Shown here: in pieces, positions 18,420 to 26,408 of the stretch | Layout: every line of letters starts with the position of its first letter | Numbering within the stretch: the first letter of the stretch is position 1 | Origin: Tubulanus polymorphus | Lineage: Eukaryota > Nemertea > Palaeonemertea > Tubulaniformes > Tubulanidae | Length of the DNA: 64,000 bases | Assembly: GCF_964204645.1 (NCBI RefSeq) | Contig: NC_134032.1 | Coordinates: 4,364,916-4,428,915 of the forward strand | Direction: 5' to 3' | Made by a program: the position numbers and the translations under genes | The notes under the pieces: generated by a model | What the model was told of the DNA's origin: nothing | What the model saw: the letters and a program-made list of their open reading frames with translations, nothing else | Databases searched by the model: none

Positions 18420-19667
18420 ATGAGTGGGAGTTATATAAGTCCTTCGAAGAATCATAGAATATCTAATGCTATTAAAGCAGAAAGATCACATCATATAATT
18501 ACTCATAACTTTTCAAATATTAATCCCGATGAAACTTTATATGTGAGGATTCCTCGATTAACACAAAATACTTTTTATGTTCCAAAGAGTATTTATTTAT
18601 CAGCCGATATAAAAGTATCTGGTAATAATAATAATTATGTTGTTGATAATGTTGGAAGATATTTGATTAAAAAGTTAACAATAAAGATTGGTCCAGAAAC
18701 AGTTTTCTCATTAGATGATTATAATTTATTTATGCATTATAAAGATTTATGGTTAACTAAAGAAAATAGAAATAATATGATATTTCAAGGAATTCAATCA
18801 GAAAACCAAAATAAATTAAGATCAGAAGCTTATAGCGCAATATTAACTAATGATGTAGATAAATTGATAAAAAGTATATATGGAAGCAAATATAAAATTC
18901 CATTAGACTTTGAATTGATAAATAATAATGCACCTTTATATAAATACGCAATTCAAGAAGACGTTATATTTGAGATAACATTTGCTCCTGTAAATGAAAT
19001 TGTATTATCTAGCGTTGTTAAAGATATGGGTTATAAATTATCGAATATATGTTTAGAATATGATACAGTAACTGATGAAAATATTTCAAGTATAATTCAA
19101 ACTCAATACAATCAAGGATTTTCATTATTATATGATTATATCGATAAATTTAAAACTGTAACTATTAATGCAAATGATGAAATAATTAATGAGAATATTA
19201 ACTTTCCTAGAAGATCTATTAAAGGTATATTAATATTTTTTACCATTGGAACGTATACTAATGGCGCAATAAATGTTGATAATTATTATAATCCTGAAAT
19301 AACAAAAGTAGAAATAACTATCGAAGGAATAGCGAATAAAATATTCTGTCAAGGAATGAGAATGATTGATCAATGGGTAGAAATTAAAAAACATTTTATG
19401 AATGAAAAAGTGAAATCATCTGAAGATTGTAATATTAATCAAATTGATTATTATACCGGTAATAAATATGCATTATGGTTAGATTTTAGAACAACTGAAG
19501 ATAATTCATTACATGGTTCTGGAAAAAAACTACAGAACACTAAAGATGGAATACAATTATTCATGACAAAGAATAAAGGAATCAAAAATTTTAAAATGCA
19601 CATTTATATTATATCTGACGCGCAATTAAATATTGTAAATTCACAATTAGATAGTGTTATGTATTAA
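18420..19667 (+). CDS. Major capsid protein candidate (double jelly-roll type), 415 aa
   Basis: The protein has the pattern of Polinton capsid proteins: an N-terminal beta-rich start (ETLYVRIPRLTQNTFYVPKS), the block VVDNVGRYLIKKLTIKIGPE followed by FSLDDYNLFMHYKDLWLTK, a PLDFELINNNAPLYKYAI segment, ITFAPVNEIVL, and a second beta-rich half with NFPRRSIKGILIFFTIG and NPEITKVEITIEGIANKIF. At 415 aa it is shorter than the 550-650 aa often seen in Polintons, consistent with a compact variant. It would form pseudo-hexagonal capsomers. Copy B (42353-43600) is the same length with about 14 substitutions. Start is TAAATG (gttaaataaATGAG) after a T8 tract. The assignment rests on remembered family pattern, not on structure prediction. 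Confidence 0.75.
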   Translation: MSGSYISPSKNHRISNAIKAERSHHIITHNFSNINPDETLYVRIPRLTQNTFYVPKSIYLSADIKVSGNNNNYVVDNVGRYLIKKLTIKIGPETVFSLDDYNLFMHYKDLWLTKENRNNMIFQGIQSENQNKLRSEAYSAILTNDVDKLIKSIYGSKYKIPLDFELINNNAPLYKYAIQEDVIFEITFAPVNEIVLSSVVKDMGYKLSNICLEYDTVTDENISSIIQTQYNQGFSLLYDYIDKFKTVTINANDEIINENINFPRRSIKGILIFFTIGTYTNGAINVDNYYNPEITKVEITIEGIANKIFCQGMRMIDQWVEIKKHFMNEKVKSSEDCNINQIDYYTGNKYALWLDFRTTEDNSLHGSGKKLQNTKDGIQLFMTKNKGIKNFKMHIYIISDAQLNIVNSQLDSVMY

Positions 19668-19699
19668 AATTTTAACTTTAATAAAAATATATATAATAA

Positions 19700-20602
19700 A
19701 TGGAAGGAGGTAAAGTATATAAACATATTCCATACATCGATACACATGAAAATAATGATGGTTTATATTATGTAATACCTTGTAATATAGCTTTGATATT
19801 TGATCCTATTTTTAAAAATTATAAAACTAAACTGATAGAAATCGATAATAATAAAAGTGGTGTTGTTAATAATAGTATAATTGATAATAATGTAATACCT
19901 ACTACACCTGTAATACCTACTACTACATCTGTAATACCTACTACTACATCTGTAATACCTACTACAGTAATACCTACTACATCTAATAATGTAATACCTT
20001 CTACATATAATAATGCAATAATATTAGATGTTAGTGAAAATAGAAATTATTGTGGTTATTGTAATGGTGAATTTTCAAACGCTCCATCAAATTGGAATAA
20101 ACATATGAATACAAAGGTACATATTACTAATGTTATAGAACGTGTTGGTTTAAGAGAATTTATAGAACACCCATTTAGATATGTTACAAAATTTGTTTCA
20201 AATAAAAAAGTAAATGGTAAAGAATTATATGAAGATTTTTTATTAGCAACACCTAATAGAGATGAATTAGATTTAACCGATGCTAATGAAATATTAGGAT
20301 CAAATATTGTAAATGAAATATTAGGAGCAAACACTAATAAAGATAATAATGATAATGATGCCATAAAGCACCCACATGATGATATAGTTACAGATAAGCA
20401 TATTGATAATAAAGATTCTATAAAACTTAAAGTAGAAAATAATAATAAATTTGATTGGATGAATAAGTTTAAAAATGAAACAACTATTGATGATGCGGTA
20501 AAAAAGATGAAGAATGAGTATAAAAATAATGAAGAATTTGAAAAAGAAAATTCGGTAGATAATTTGAGAAAATTGTTAGGATATAATAGTGAAAGTGATT
20601 AA
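19700..20602 (+). CDS. C2H2 zinc-finger protein with VIPTT repeats, 300 aa
   Basis: The N-terminal about 60 residues differ from copy B. Then comes a Pro-Thr repeat (VIPTT, five or more times), then one C2H2-like finger (YCGYCNGEFSN...WNKHMNTKVH, about residues 114-139) followed by a conserved ERVG...EFIEHPFRYVTKFVSNKKVNGKELY segment and an acidic, Asn-rich tail. A nucleic-acid-binding role is likely; whether it is packaged or regulatory is unknown. It is the last gene of the rightward block. Start is TAAATG (tataataaATGG). The 308-aa homologue in B is at 41394-42320. Confidence 0.65.
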   Translation: MEGGKVYKHIPYIDTHENNDGLYYVIPCNIALIFDPIFKNYKTKLIEIDNNKSGVVNNSIIDNNVIPTTPVIPTTTSVIPTTTSVIPTTVIPTTSNNVIPSTYNNAIILDVSENRNYCGYCNGEFSNAPSNWNKHMNTKVHITNVIERVGLREFIEHPFRYVTKFVSNKKVNGKELYEDFLLATPNRDELDLTDANEILGSNIVNEILGANTNKDNNDNDAIKHPHDDIVTDKHIDNKDSIKLKVENNNKFDWMNKFKNETTIDDAVKKMKNEYKNNEEFEKENSVDNLRKLLGYNSESD

Positions 20603-20788
20603 GATATTAATTATATTTAACTAAAATAATAATATTAGTTGAAAATTGTATAAAATAATAGTAAATAAAAAAGGGGGTTTTAAGTATTTAAGGTATCTAA
20701 TAGGGTATCAGGTATTAGGGTATCAGGTATTAGGGTATCTAATGGGGTATTAGGTATTAGGGTATCTAATACATAGGTATACAAATAG
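20603..20788. repeat. Convergence zone with GGTATTAG/GGGTATC minisatellite
   Basis: Between the two converging gene blocks lies a spacer with about eight partial copies of ggtattagggtatc or ggtatctaat (20690-20783), preceded by an A-run and GGGGG-like tract (aaaaaagggggttttaag). Copy B has the inverted equivalent at 41255-41393. It is a natural place for termination of both transcripts. The embedded TTAGGG words are noted but not telomeric in arrangement. Confidence 0.7.
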
Positions 20789-21403
20789 TTATTTTATAAA
20801 TTTATATTCATATGGAAATTGTAATCTCATAAGTAATTTGGAACCTTTATTATTTTTTAATTTATTCATATATTCATCATGTAATTCAGTAGGTATAATT
20901 TGATTTTCTTCCAATGATTGTTGCATAGATTTTCTATCTTTGTTGTAGAATAAAACTAGAAATCTTATATTCTCTCTAAAATCTTTCACAATTGAATTAT
21001 ATTTCTGATTTAAAACCCAAGTTGTTATCCCAAAATGTCTACCAGAGAAAGCTAAATAACATAACTCACTTTCTCTAACTTTTGAATCATGTAAATTTGC
21101 GCAATCATCGATAATAAGTAATGTATTTGATCCTTTATAAATATCTAATGCAATTTTTATACAATTATCTAAATTATCTTTCACTGTTTTAGAATTTAAT
21201 ATAATAAACTTTTTATCTTTAAAAACTATATCTCTATTATACGTTTCATTCATTTCATAAGTAGGACAGAATAATATTATATTATCAAAATGATTTTTAT
21301 AAATAGTTTCTAATAAATATAATATGAAGTGTGTTTTACCACAATTTGTAACTCCAGTAACTAACATATTATGTGGTTCAAATATAAACAAATCTTTATT
21401 CAT
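20789..21403 (-). CDS. ATP: A32/FtsK-HerA-like DNA-packaging ATPase, 204 aa
   Basis: Walker A is GVTNCGKT (residues 17-24), Walker B is LLIIDD (95-100), and a conserved Gln follows at the WVLNQKYNS segment. These are the features of the genome-packaging ATPases of Polintons, NCLDV and related double-jelly-roll viruses; the enzyme would drive the DNA into the capsid. The length is near the family minimum. The ATG overlaps the 3' end of the integrase gene by 8 bp. In copy B the overlap reads taaATG, here tgaATG. Copy B: 40643-41254, 203 aa. Confidence 0.88.
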   Translation of the reverse strand: MNKDLFIFEPHNMLVTGVTNCGKTHFILYLLETIYKNHFDNIILFCPTYEMNETYNRDIVFKDKKFIILNSKTVKDNLDNCIKIALDIYKGSNTLLIIDDCANLHDSKVRESELCYLAFSGRHFGITTWVLNQKYNSIVKDFRENIRFLVLFYNKDRKSMQQSLEENQIIPTELHDEYMNKLKNNKGSKLLMRLQFPYEYKFIK

Positions 21404-22481
21404 TCATTCTTTTAATTTTACTAGATAAAATCCATTCATTAAATTTATCATCATATCCTTTATATTTCACCAGAGAATATTTCTTACCGCGTAATGTTTT
21501 AGTTTTTAATACCTTTTCTATTTTGTATTCTATTTCATCTGGATTTGGTACTAATGATAATTCTTGTTCATAAAAATAACCTAATATTTCTTCATCTTTT
21601 AAATCAAACAATTTATAAACAAATGGTTTAGTTAATATTATCTTTTTAATTTTAAATATTTCTTCAGTAAAATTAGGGGTATAACCTTTATAAAATGTTT
21701 TTCGATATTTAGAAATTCTAACATGTTGTCCTATTTTAAATTTAGGTTCTCCAAAATCATGTGTAACAAATGCTCCATATAAATTATTCCAAACTATTTC
21801 TGAATTTTCTTCTTTTCTAGCTTGTATAGGTTTCATATTTATAGAACTATGTTTAGAATTATTATAACCTTTCACTAAATCATCTAACACATCGATATAT
21901 TTGTATGTTTCATTAGCGGTGAAATATTTCCACATTCTAGTTTTCAATGTTTTATTAAATCTTTCTATAACAGATGCTTTTTTATCTGAATGTGTTGAAA
22001 AATATTCTACATCGTTATCAGTTAATAGTTTTTTAAAATGTTTGTTATAAAATTCTTTACCTTCATCAAATTGTATTTTATCTGGGATAGCTTCTTTAAA
22101 TATTAATTTGAAAGAATTTGTAACTTCTATACCAGTTTTATATTTAATCGGGATACTCCATGCGTATCTACTGAATATATCTATAACATTCAGTATCCAA
22201 AAATATCCTTTGTTATATTCTTCTAAGTTTTTCATATCAATTAAATCAGCTTGCCATTGTTGGTCAATATATGAAACCATAACTTTTCTTGTTAAATAAG
22301 TTTTATCCATTTTCTTGTGGATTTGATATGTTGGTTGATTTTGTAACCATGATTTTAATTCACTATATTTTATATTGCTATTATCAGATTTAATTTTATT
22401 CCATAATTCTGAAACGTTAGAATATGATACTTCACTTTCTGGGTTGTAATATAACGCTCTTAAATATTGTTCTTTTTTCAT
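21396..22481 (-). CDS. INT: Retrovirus-type integrase (DDE, rve) with C-terminal chromodomain, 361 aa
   Basis: The catalytic triad is visible: Asp79 (QADLIDM), Asp139 (FDEGKEF) and Glu173 (SVIERFNKTLK). An SH3-like region follows (KIGQHVRISKYRKTF), and a chromodomain at about 317-358 (YSLVKYKGYDDKFNEWILSSKI). It inserts the linear element into host DNA with a 6-bp staggered cut; the observed duplications fit that. The chromodomain probably directs it to methylated histone tails. It starts at ATG 22481 in context aataagATG, not the TAAATG class. Copy B: 39562-40650. Confidence 0.95.
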   Translation of the reverse strand: MKKEQYLRALYYNPESEVSYSNVSELWNKIKSDNSNIKYSELKSWLQNQPTYQIHKKMDKTYLTRKVMVSYIDQQWQADLIDMKNLEEYNKGYFWILNVIDIFSRYAWSIPIKYKTGIEVTNSFKLIFKEAIPDKIQFDEGKEFYNKHFKKLLTDNDVEYFSTHSDKKASVIERFNKTLKTRMWKYFTANETYKYIDVLDDLVKGYNNSKHSSINMKPIQARKEENSEIVWNNLYGAFVTHDFGEPKFKIGQHVRISKYRKTFYKGYTPNFTEEIFKIKKIILTKPFVYKLFDLKDEEILGYFYEQELSLVPNPDEIEYKIEKVLKTKTLRGKKYSLVKYKGYDDKFNEWILSSKIKRMNE

Positions 22482-22487
22482 CTTATT

Positions 22488-22883
22488 TTAATCCATTAAT
22501 AATAATCTTGGTTTATTTTCAATGACTTTATCATTTGACTTATTTTCTGGTATGATAGGTTTATTGTCATTGGAATCATCTTTATCGTAAGATTTGAATT
22601 TTGATTTATATATTACACCGGATAATATAATAACTGTTACTAATCCAATTGTAATATATAATTTATAATTACTTCCAGCATTAGAAGAATTAGATGGATT
22701 ATTATTTGAATCAATACCACCGTGTGGGTGCTGTACGACACCATCAGATAATTTCTGTGATTCATTTATATCAGTTAATTTCTTTTTCTTAGCTTTTTTT
22801 AATTCTGATGATCTTTTACCTAATTCTCTTGCCCATTTAATTTGTTTCTCGGATCTAGCCTTTTTATTAACTCCATCACTCAT
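22488..22883 (-). CDS. Basic N-terminus single-pass membrane protein, 131 aa
   Basis: The first 45 residues are strongly basic (ARSEKQIKWARELGKRSSELKKAKKKK). A low-complexity Asn/Ser linker leads to one transmembrane helix (YKLYITIGLVTVIILSGVIY) and a polar tail. I recall the SEKQxxWARELG...RS motif from other animal Polinton elements, with no known role. A DNA- or membrane-tethering protein is possible. The ATG overlaps the end of the upstream 200-aa gene by 8 bp and has the TAAATG context. Copy B: 39163-39558. Confidence 0.65.
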   Translation of the reverse strand: MSDGVNKKARSEKQIKWARELGKRSSELKKAKKKKLTDINESQKLSDGVVQHPHGGIDSNNNPSNSSNAGSNYKLYITIGLVTVIILSGVIYKSKFKSYDKDDSNDNKPIIPENKSNDKVIENKPRLLLMD

Positions 22884-23478
22884 TTATTTTAGTTAATTTT
22901 TGTTCTGATTCATTTTCTGTTTCGACGTTTTGTTGTAGTACATCTGTTTCGTTCTTACCTGATTTATATTCCATAGGTTTGATGTTCGAAAATGTTATAA
23001 CTCCAGTAGAAATTAATGTCATAACCGATCCTAATTGAAATGAAGCATATCCAACCCATTTTTGTAATTCAGTCATAACTAAATAGTCATTTTTCAAATC
23101 ATTATATAATTTATTTTCATCATCAATTGGTATTAACTGGTTACATAATTTTGAATAACATTTGACAATACCATCTGAAATAGAATCATTTATTTTAGAT
23201 AATCTTGCCTCTTCATAAATCTTAAAATATTTTATTACTTGATCGGGTTTCATAGCATCTAGTTCTTGAAAAGTAATGATTCTATTTAAAAACTCCTTAG
23301 ATTTCCCGCCAGCAATTAATAATTCAAGATGATGCTTACAATATAAATAGTATTCATAATCTATATTGTTATTAACTTGAATAGAATTAGAAACAACTGT
23401 ATCTTTATTATCACTAATACCTAAATCATCTAATGTTTTTTCAATATCAATACTATTCTTATTAGATTTCTTTGACAT
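22876..23478 (-). CDS. Uncharacterised 200-aa helical protein with one hydrophobic segment
   Basis: Acidic/polar N-terminus, helical middle (YYLYCKHHLELLIAGGKSKEF; DDENKLYNDLKNDYLVMTEL) and one hydrophobic stretch near the C-terminus (FQLGSVMTLISTGVITF). No family recognised. Copy B (38562-39170, 202 aa) shows a local cluster of changes around residues 60-95. The start is TAAATG (taatataaATGTC). It is the first of four tightly packed leftward genes (200 aa, 131 aa, integrase, ATPase) with 8-bp overlaps or 6-bp gaps. Confidence 0.6.
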   Translation of the reverse strand: MSKKSNKNSIDIEKTLDDLGISDNKDTVVSNSIQVNNNIDYEYYLYCKHHLELLIAGGKSKEFLNRIITFQELDAMKPDQVIKYFKIYEEARLSKINDSISDGIVKCYSKLCNQLIPIDDENKLYNDLKNDYLVMTELQKWVGYASFQLGSVMTLISTGVITFSNIKPMEYKSGKNETDVLQQNVETENESEQKLTKINE

Positions 23479-23781
23479 TTATATTAGAGAAATTTAATAA
23501 GAATAGTATTATAAGTATTCTTCAAATGATACTAGATAGTTAAAGTTAAAGAACTCTAGTATTGACTACTGATACTAGCTATTTGAATTTAAAGAATTTC
23601 TATTCGGATCTATTCAAAATATAAAGTATTCTCTTTTTGAAAAGAAAATATTAAAAATATAATAGAATTCACTAGCAGTTGAAGTTATTGTTTTTTTATT
23701 ATATTTTATTTAAATTAGGATTTGATATCTCACTACTTTTGTTTATCTATTAGGAGCAGTAACTATAACTGTCCAGATAAG
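23479..23781. promoter_or_regulatory. Conserved spacer with CTAGTAT hairpin, between HNH and 200-aa genes
   Basis: The spacer holds the inverted repeat CTAGTAT-N9-ATACTAG (about 23550), further copies of TAGCTA/CTAGTAT words, and a small hairpin ctctttttgaaaag (about 23630-23643). The same arrangement, inverted, is in copy B (38314-38561), and degraded relatives appear in the third remnant near 58370-58480. Conservation without coding suggests a promoter, replication or packaging site; function is inferred. Confidence 0.45.
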
Positions 23782-24459
23782 TCATTTCGGATCCTTGATA
23801 TCAAATTCCTCAACGTATCGTTCATTATTTGGATTATTGTTCCATAATTCAATAAATTTCTTTGCCTTTGTTAACTGTTCTAAATATAACTGTAAATCTA
23901 GTTTATTAGATTTGATTTGATTTTCTTTCTTTTCTAAAGGCCTTAAATTTTTCCAACCCCAAATAAGTTTTTTATTGTATTCATCATTCATGTTAAATTT
24001 AGATATTGGTAACACGTGATCAATATGGTAATAATCCCCATAATTATCTATATTCATTTTATCATCGAATTGAAATATAATCCATGATTTGAGAAATTCA
24101 TCTGAACAACCCAATAAATTAGATAGTGTTTCTGAATGTGTTTCTTTGTTGAATAATTGTGTTAATCTAGTCCTTAAGCATTGTTTCAATCTAAAATTAA
24201 GATCTGTTTGATATCTTTCTCTCATATATTCTGCCATATAATAATTATAATGTTCTATATTATCTTCTCGGTATTGTTTGGTATATAGTTTAGTACAAGT
24301 TTTACAGCAATATTGAAAACCATCTTTGCTAATCTTACGCTTACTAAATTCTGTTAAAGCTAATTTATCTAATTCACATTTAGAACACTTTTTGTAATAT
24401 ATATTTATAACACCAGTGTTATTTGTAATATTGATAATTTGTGGTTGTTCTGGTTCCAT
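23782..24459 (-). CDS. HNH endonuclease with N-terminal CxxC zinc motifs, 225 aa
   Basis: Residues 25-28 (CSKC) and the later CKTC form a zinc knuckle pair. The C-terminal half carries the HNH core: YYHIDHVLPISKF with the HxDH pair, a following IWGWKNLRPLEKKENQIKSNK segment with the conserved Asn, and a final Lys/Asn. This is the layout of small homing-type or junction-type HNH nucleases found in phages and large DNA viruses. Start is TAAATG (gtataataaATGG). Copy B: 37651-38313, 220 aa. Its 3' end is duplicated in the fused ORF at 25629-25916, and hairpin repeats lie just upstream of its start. Confidence 0.85.
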   Translation of the reverse strand: MEPEQPQIINITNNTGVINIYYKKCSKCELDKLALTEFSKRKISKDGFQYCCKTCTKLYTKQYREDNIEHYNYYMAEYMRERYQTDLNFRLKQCLRTRLTQLFNKETHSETLSNLLGCSDEFLKSWIIFQFDDKMNIDNYGDYYHIDHVLPISKFNMNDEYNKKLIWGWKNLRPLEKKENQIKSNKLDLQLYLEQLTKAKKFIELWNNNPNNERYVEEFDIKDPK

Positions 24460-24985
24460 TTATTATACATATTTTTTTACTAAATTGGTTAATATTTTAT
24501 AATCCTCTTCCATTTCTTCGACCAATGTCATCCTTTTTCATTCTTCGTTGCTTTTGATAAGTTGTTTCGATTCCTTGATATCTAAATAATACCAGTTACA
24601 ATACCCGCGTTACATGCGGCCATTTATGGCCGGTTTTGCTTAATGCACATGTGTTAATCATAATTATATATTCATTCTATAAATTCTGTAAAATAGAAAC
24701 AACATGCGTTACATGCGTCACATGCGGCCATTTATGGCCGGTTTTGCTTAATGCGCATGCGTTAAACATAATTGTATATTCATTCTATAAATTCTGTAAA
24801 ATAGAAACAACTGAACATAGAAAATTCAAACGCATTCATGTCCCTCGTCACATGCGTTACATGCGTCACATGCGGCCATTTATGGCCGGTTTTGCTTAAT
24901 GCGCATGCGTTAAACATAATAGAAACGACTGAACATAAAAATTCACAAATCAGATTTATACAATACATTATACAAGTTGTTCAGT
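24460..24985. repeat. Array of three hairpin repeats (GGCCATTTATGGCC type)
   Basis: The unit catgcggccatttatggccg followed by gttttgcttaatgcgcatgc occurs at about 24614, 24722 and 24869, joined by attctataaattctgtaaaa linkers. Each unit is a stem (GGCCA...TGGCC) next to the palindrome GCGCATGCG. Copy B has three units at the same place (37190-37520) with the same surroundings but different stem sequence. The short frames in this stretch are repeat-derived, not genes. Confidence 0.7.
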
Positions 24986-25029
24986 CATTTCTTCTAATAC
25001 ATCATTTGATTTCTATAAATACAATTTAT

Positions 25030-25245
25030 AATTACAAACATTTTTTCAATTGCTGGTAAATATTTAACTACATCAATAAATGTTAAACTTAATCATTGGA
25101 GTCTTAATGTTTTTGAAATTATTATATTTCTTCTTCGATCTTTTGGTGATTCTATTGGTTCGATATCCATTGCTGTTGATTCCTCAGTCAGAAAGAGTAT
25201 CTTGAGTTTCTCTATCGCTTCTTGATGCGTATGACTTTTTATTAA
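25030..25245 (-). pseudogene. Relic of the TEIEDEP-repeat gene (deleted copy)
   Basis: The 5' edge (plus-strand cttcttgatgcgtatgactt, about 25217-25236) matches the start region of the gene at 36306 in copy B, and the 3' edge (caattgctggtaaatattta, about 25047-25067) matches its end (PEIEKM region). The middle, including the heptad repeat, is missing and the start codon is lost. A therefore had this gene and lost it after the two copies separated. Confidence 0.6.
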
Positions 25246-25409
25246 TCTAAAAGATATTAGCGGTAACTCTAGCTATCTAAAAGATATACTAAATACACTT
25301 AAATATATCTAAAGGTTAATACACTTAAATATATCTAAAGGTTTCATATTTAATAGCCTTAATAACTACAACAAACAGTACTTACATTTAGATTTATAAT
25401 TGTATACTA

Positions 25410-25628
25410 TAAACTCCTAATTTCGTTTCGAAAGATAGAATATCCTGAGCACAATATTACAGCGTATGTCCATTTCCGGGGTGATTTCTAGAATGAACAC
25501 GTCGTTGATTATGCCACGTCATCTAGTTCCGGCGCGCCTTTCTAGAATATTCTACACGTTTCTGATTATGACGTGTCATAATGTCTCGTCGTTATAGTAA
25601 CAACTGTAACAGCTGTGAATTTATAGAT
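25410..25628. promoter_or_regulatory. Conserved GC-richer block with heat-shock and UPRE/CRE-like sites (copy A)
   Basis: It contains an uninterrupted three-unit heat-shock element TTCTAGAATATTC (25540-25552) and a second TTCTAGAA (25486-25493). It also has CCACGTCA (25514-25521; TGACGTGG on the other strand, the XBP1/ATF6-type UPRE) and the near-palindrome TGACGTGTCA (25568-25577). About 220 bp are closely similar to 35840-36060 in copy B. In A the downstream gene is a relic. Site matches are direct; stress response is inferred. Confidence 0.5.
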
Positions 25629-25916
25629 TTATTCTATAGCTCTGTACATTGAATGTATATAGGCTAAAATAGAATCATTTTCTAGTATAAACATCAGATC
25701 CTTGATATCAAATTCCTCAACGTATTGTTCATTATTTGGATCATTATTCCATAATTCAATAAATTTCTTTCCCTTTGTTAACTGTTCTGAATATAACTGT
25801 AAATATTCTAGTTTCAATTTATTCTCTAAATGTGTTCTAGTTTTATTGTGTCTTGCTTTTTGGGATTTATCTATATCGATATTACATGTTGGGCAGTAGT
25901 ACTTATTTGCTTCCAT
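25629..25916 (-). CDS. Fused ORF: PolB first zinc finger joined to HNH-protein C-terminus, 95 aa
   Basis: Residues 1-38 equal the start of PolB (finger Cys8, Cys11, His23, His29 intact) because the terminal repeat includes the PolB start. From residue 39 the frame runs on in register into a segment homologous to the last about 35 residues of the HNH protein (EQLTKGKKFIELWNN...YVEEFDIKD), then a short unrelated tail. It has the same promoter and ATG as PolB. Copy B has an equivalent but separately formed fusion (35393-35566). It could be a small DNA-binding regulator or just a product of repeat exchange; expression is unknown. Confidence 0.55.
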   Translation of the reverse strand: MEANKYYCPTCNIDIDKSQKARHNKTRTHLENKLKLEYLQLYSEQLTKGKKFIELWNNDPNNEQYVEEFDIKDLMFILENDSILAYIHSMYRAIE

Positions 25917-26402
25917 TTTAATACTATATTTTTTATTAAAATTGATTTTAGAAGTTCAATGATTTAAATGTTATTCATTTATGTGAATATTTTAAGAGTA
26001 ATAGGAGTAATAGGCTTTCATATCAAAGGTTTAATGATCGAGTTCATTAATAACATATATTAAAAGTAATTAAAAAACTATAATATATTTTCATAACCGC
26101 GTGCATTTCAGTTGAATAATAGAATAATTATTATCATTTGAATATATTTGATTATTTGAATTTGTGTATTGTAATTAAATCAATTGGTCGCGGAGCGGAG
26201 CGGTAGCGAAGTGGAGCGACCAATTGATTTAATACAATATGCTTTTTATATTATTGATATCTTAGAATAAATATTTAGTTTTGATATAAAATGCACGCGG
26301 TTATGAAAATATATTATAGTTTTTTAATTACTTTTAATATTTTGTTTTTTAATGGGCTCGACCGTTCGACCTTTGGTATGAAAGCCTATTACCCCTATTA
26401 CT
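25803..26402. repeat. Terminal inverted repeat of element A, right
   Basis: Inverted match to 8039-8641. It includes the presumed PolB promoter and start codon (25916) and the palindromic tip. One informative difference is codon 8: Cys (TGC) here, Tyr (TAC) in the PolB gene at the left. Confidence 0.9.
25997..26402. repeat. Palindromic end of element A, right (about 406 bp)
   Basis: Inverted equivalent of 8039-8443. The tip sequence GGTAATAGGCTTTCATA is the A-specific version on the outer arm, and on the inner arm too (with one A for G near 26006). The central loop has the same orientation relative to the element end as at the other three ends. Confidence 0.88.
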
Positions 26403-26408
26403 AATATT
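26403..26408. repeat. Target-site duplication of element A, right (aatatt)
   Basis: Second copy of the hexamer at 8033-8038, directly after the tip CCCCTATTACT. Confidence 0.9.

Larger units (their letters stand above)
8039..26402 (+). mobile_element. Element A: Polinton/Maverick-type virus-like transposon, 18.4 kb
   Basis: The element has 600-bp terminal inverted repeats starting AGTAATAGGGG, a 6-bp target duplication (aatatt) and strong AT-richness compared with its flanks. Its gene set is diagnostic of Polintons: protein-primed PolB, chromodomain integrase, A32-like ATPase, capsid and penton candidates. The rightward block (8528-20602) carries replication and virion genes. The leftward block (20789-24459) carries ATPase, integrase, two small membrane proteins and an HNH protein. 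PolB is broken at about 9900 and 11630, and the TEIEDEP gene is a relic, so this copy is not autonomous, though 14 other genes are open. No adenovirus-type maturation protease was recognised. It is an inverted relative of element B. Confidence 0.93.

Noticed and set aside
18420-19667. Assigning the 415-aa protein to a named reference virus
   Set aside because: The pattern fits double-jelly-roll capsids of Polinton-type elements, but no specific virus can be named without a search.
24612-24930. CRISPR-like array
   Set aside because: Only three units, with linkers similar rather than unique, in an animal virus-like element. The units are hairpin repeats.
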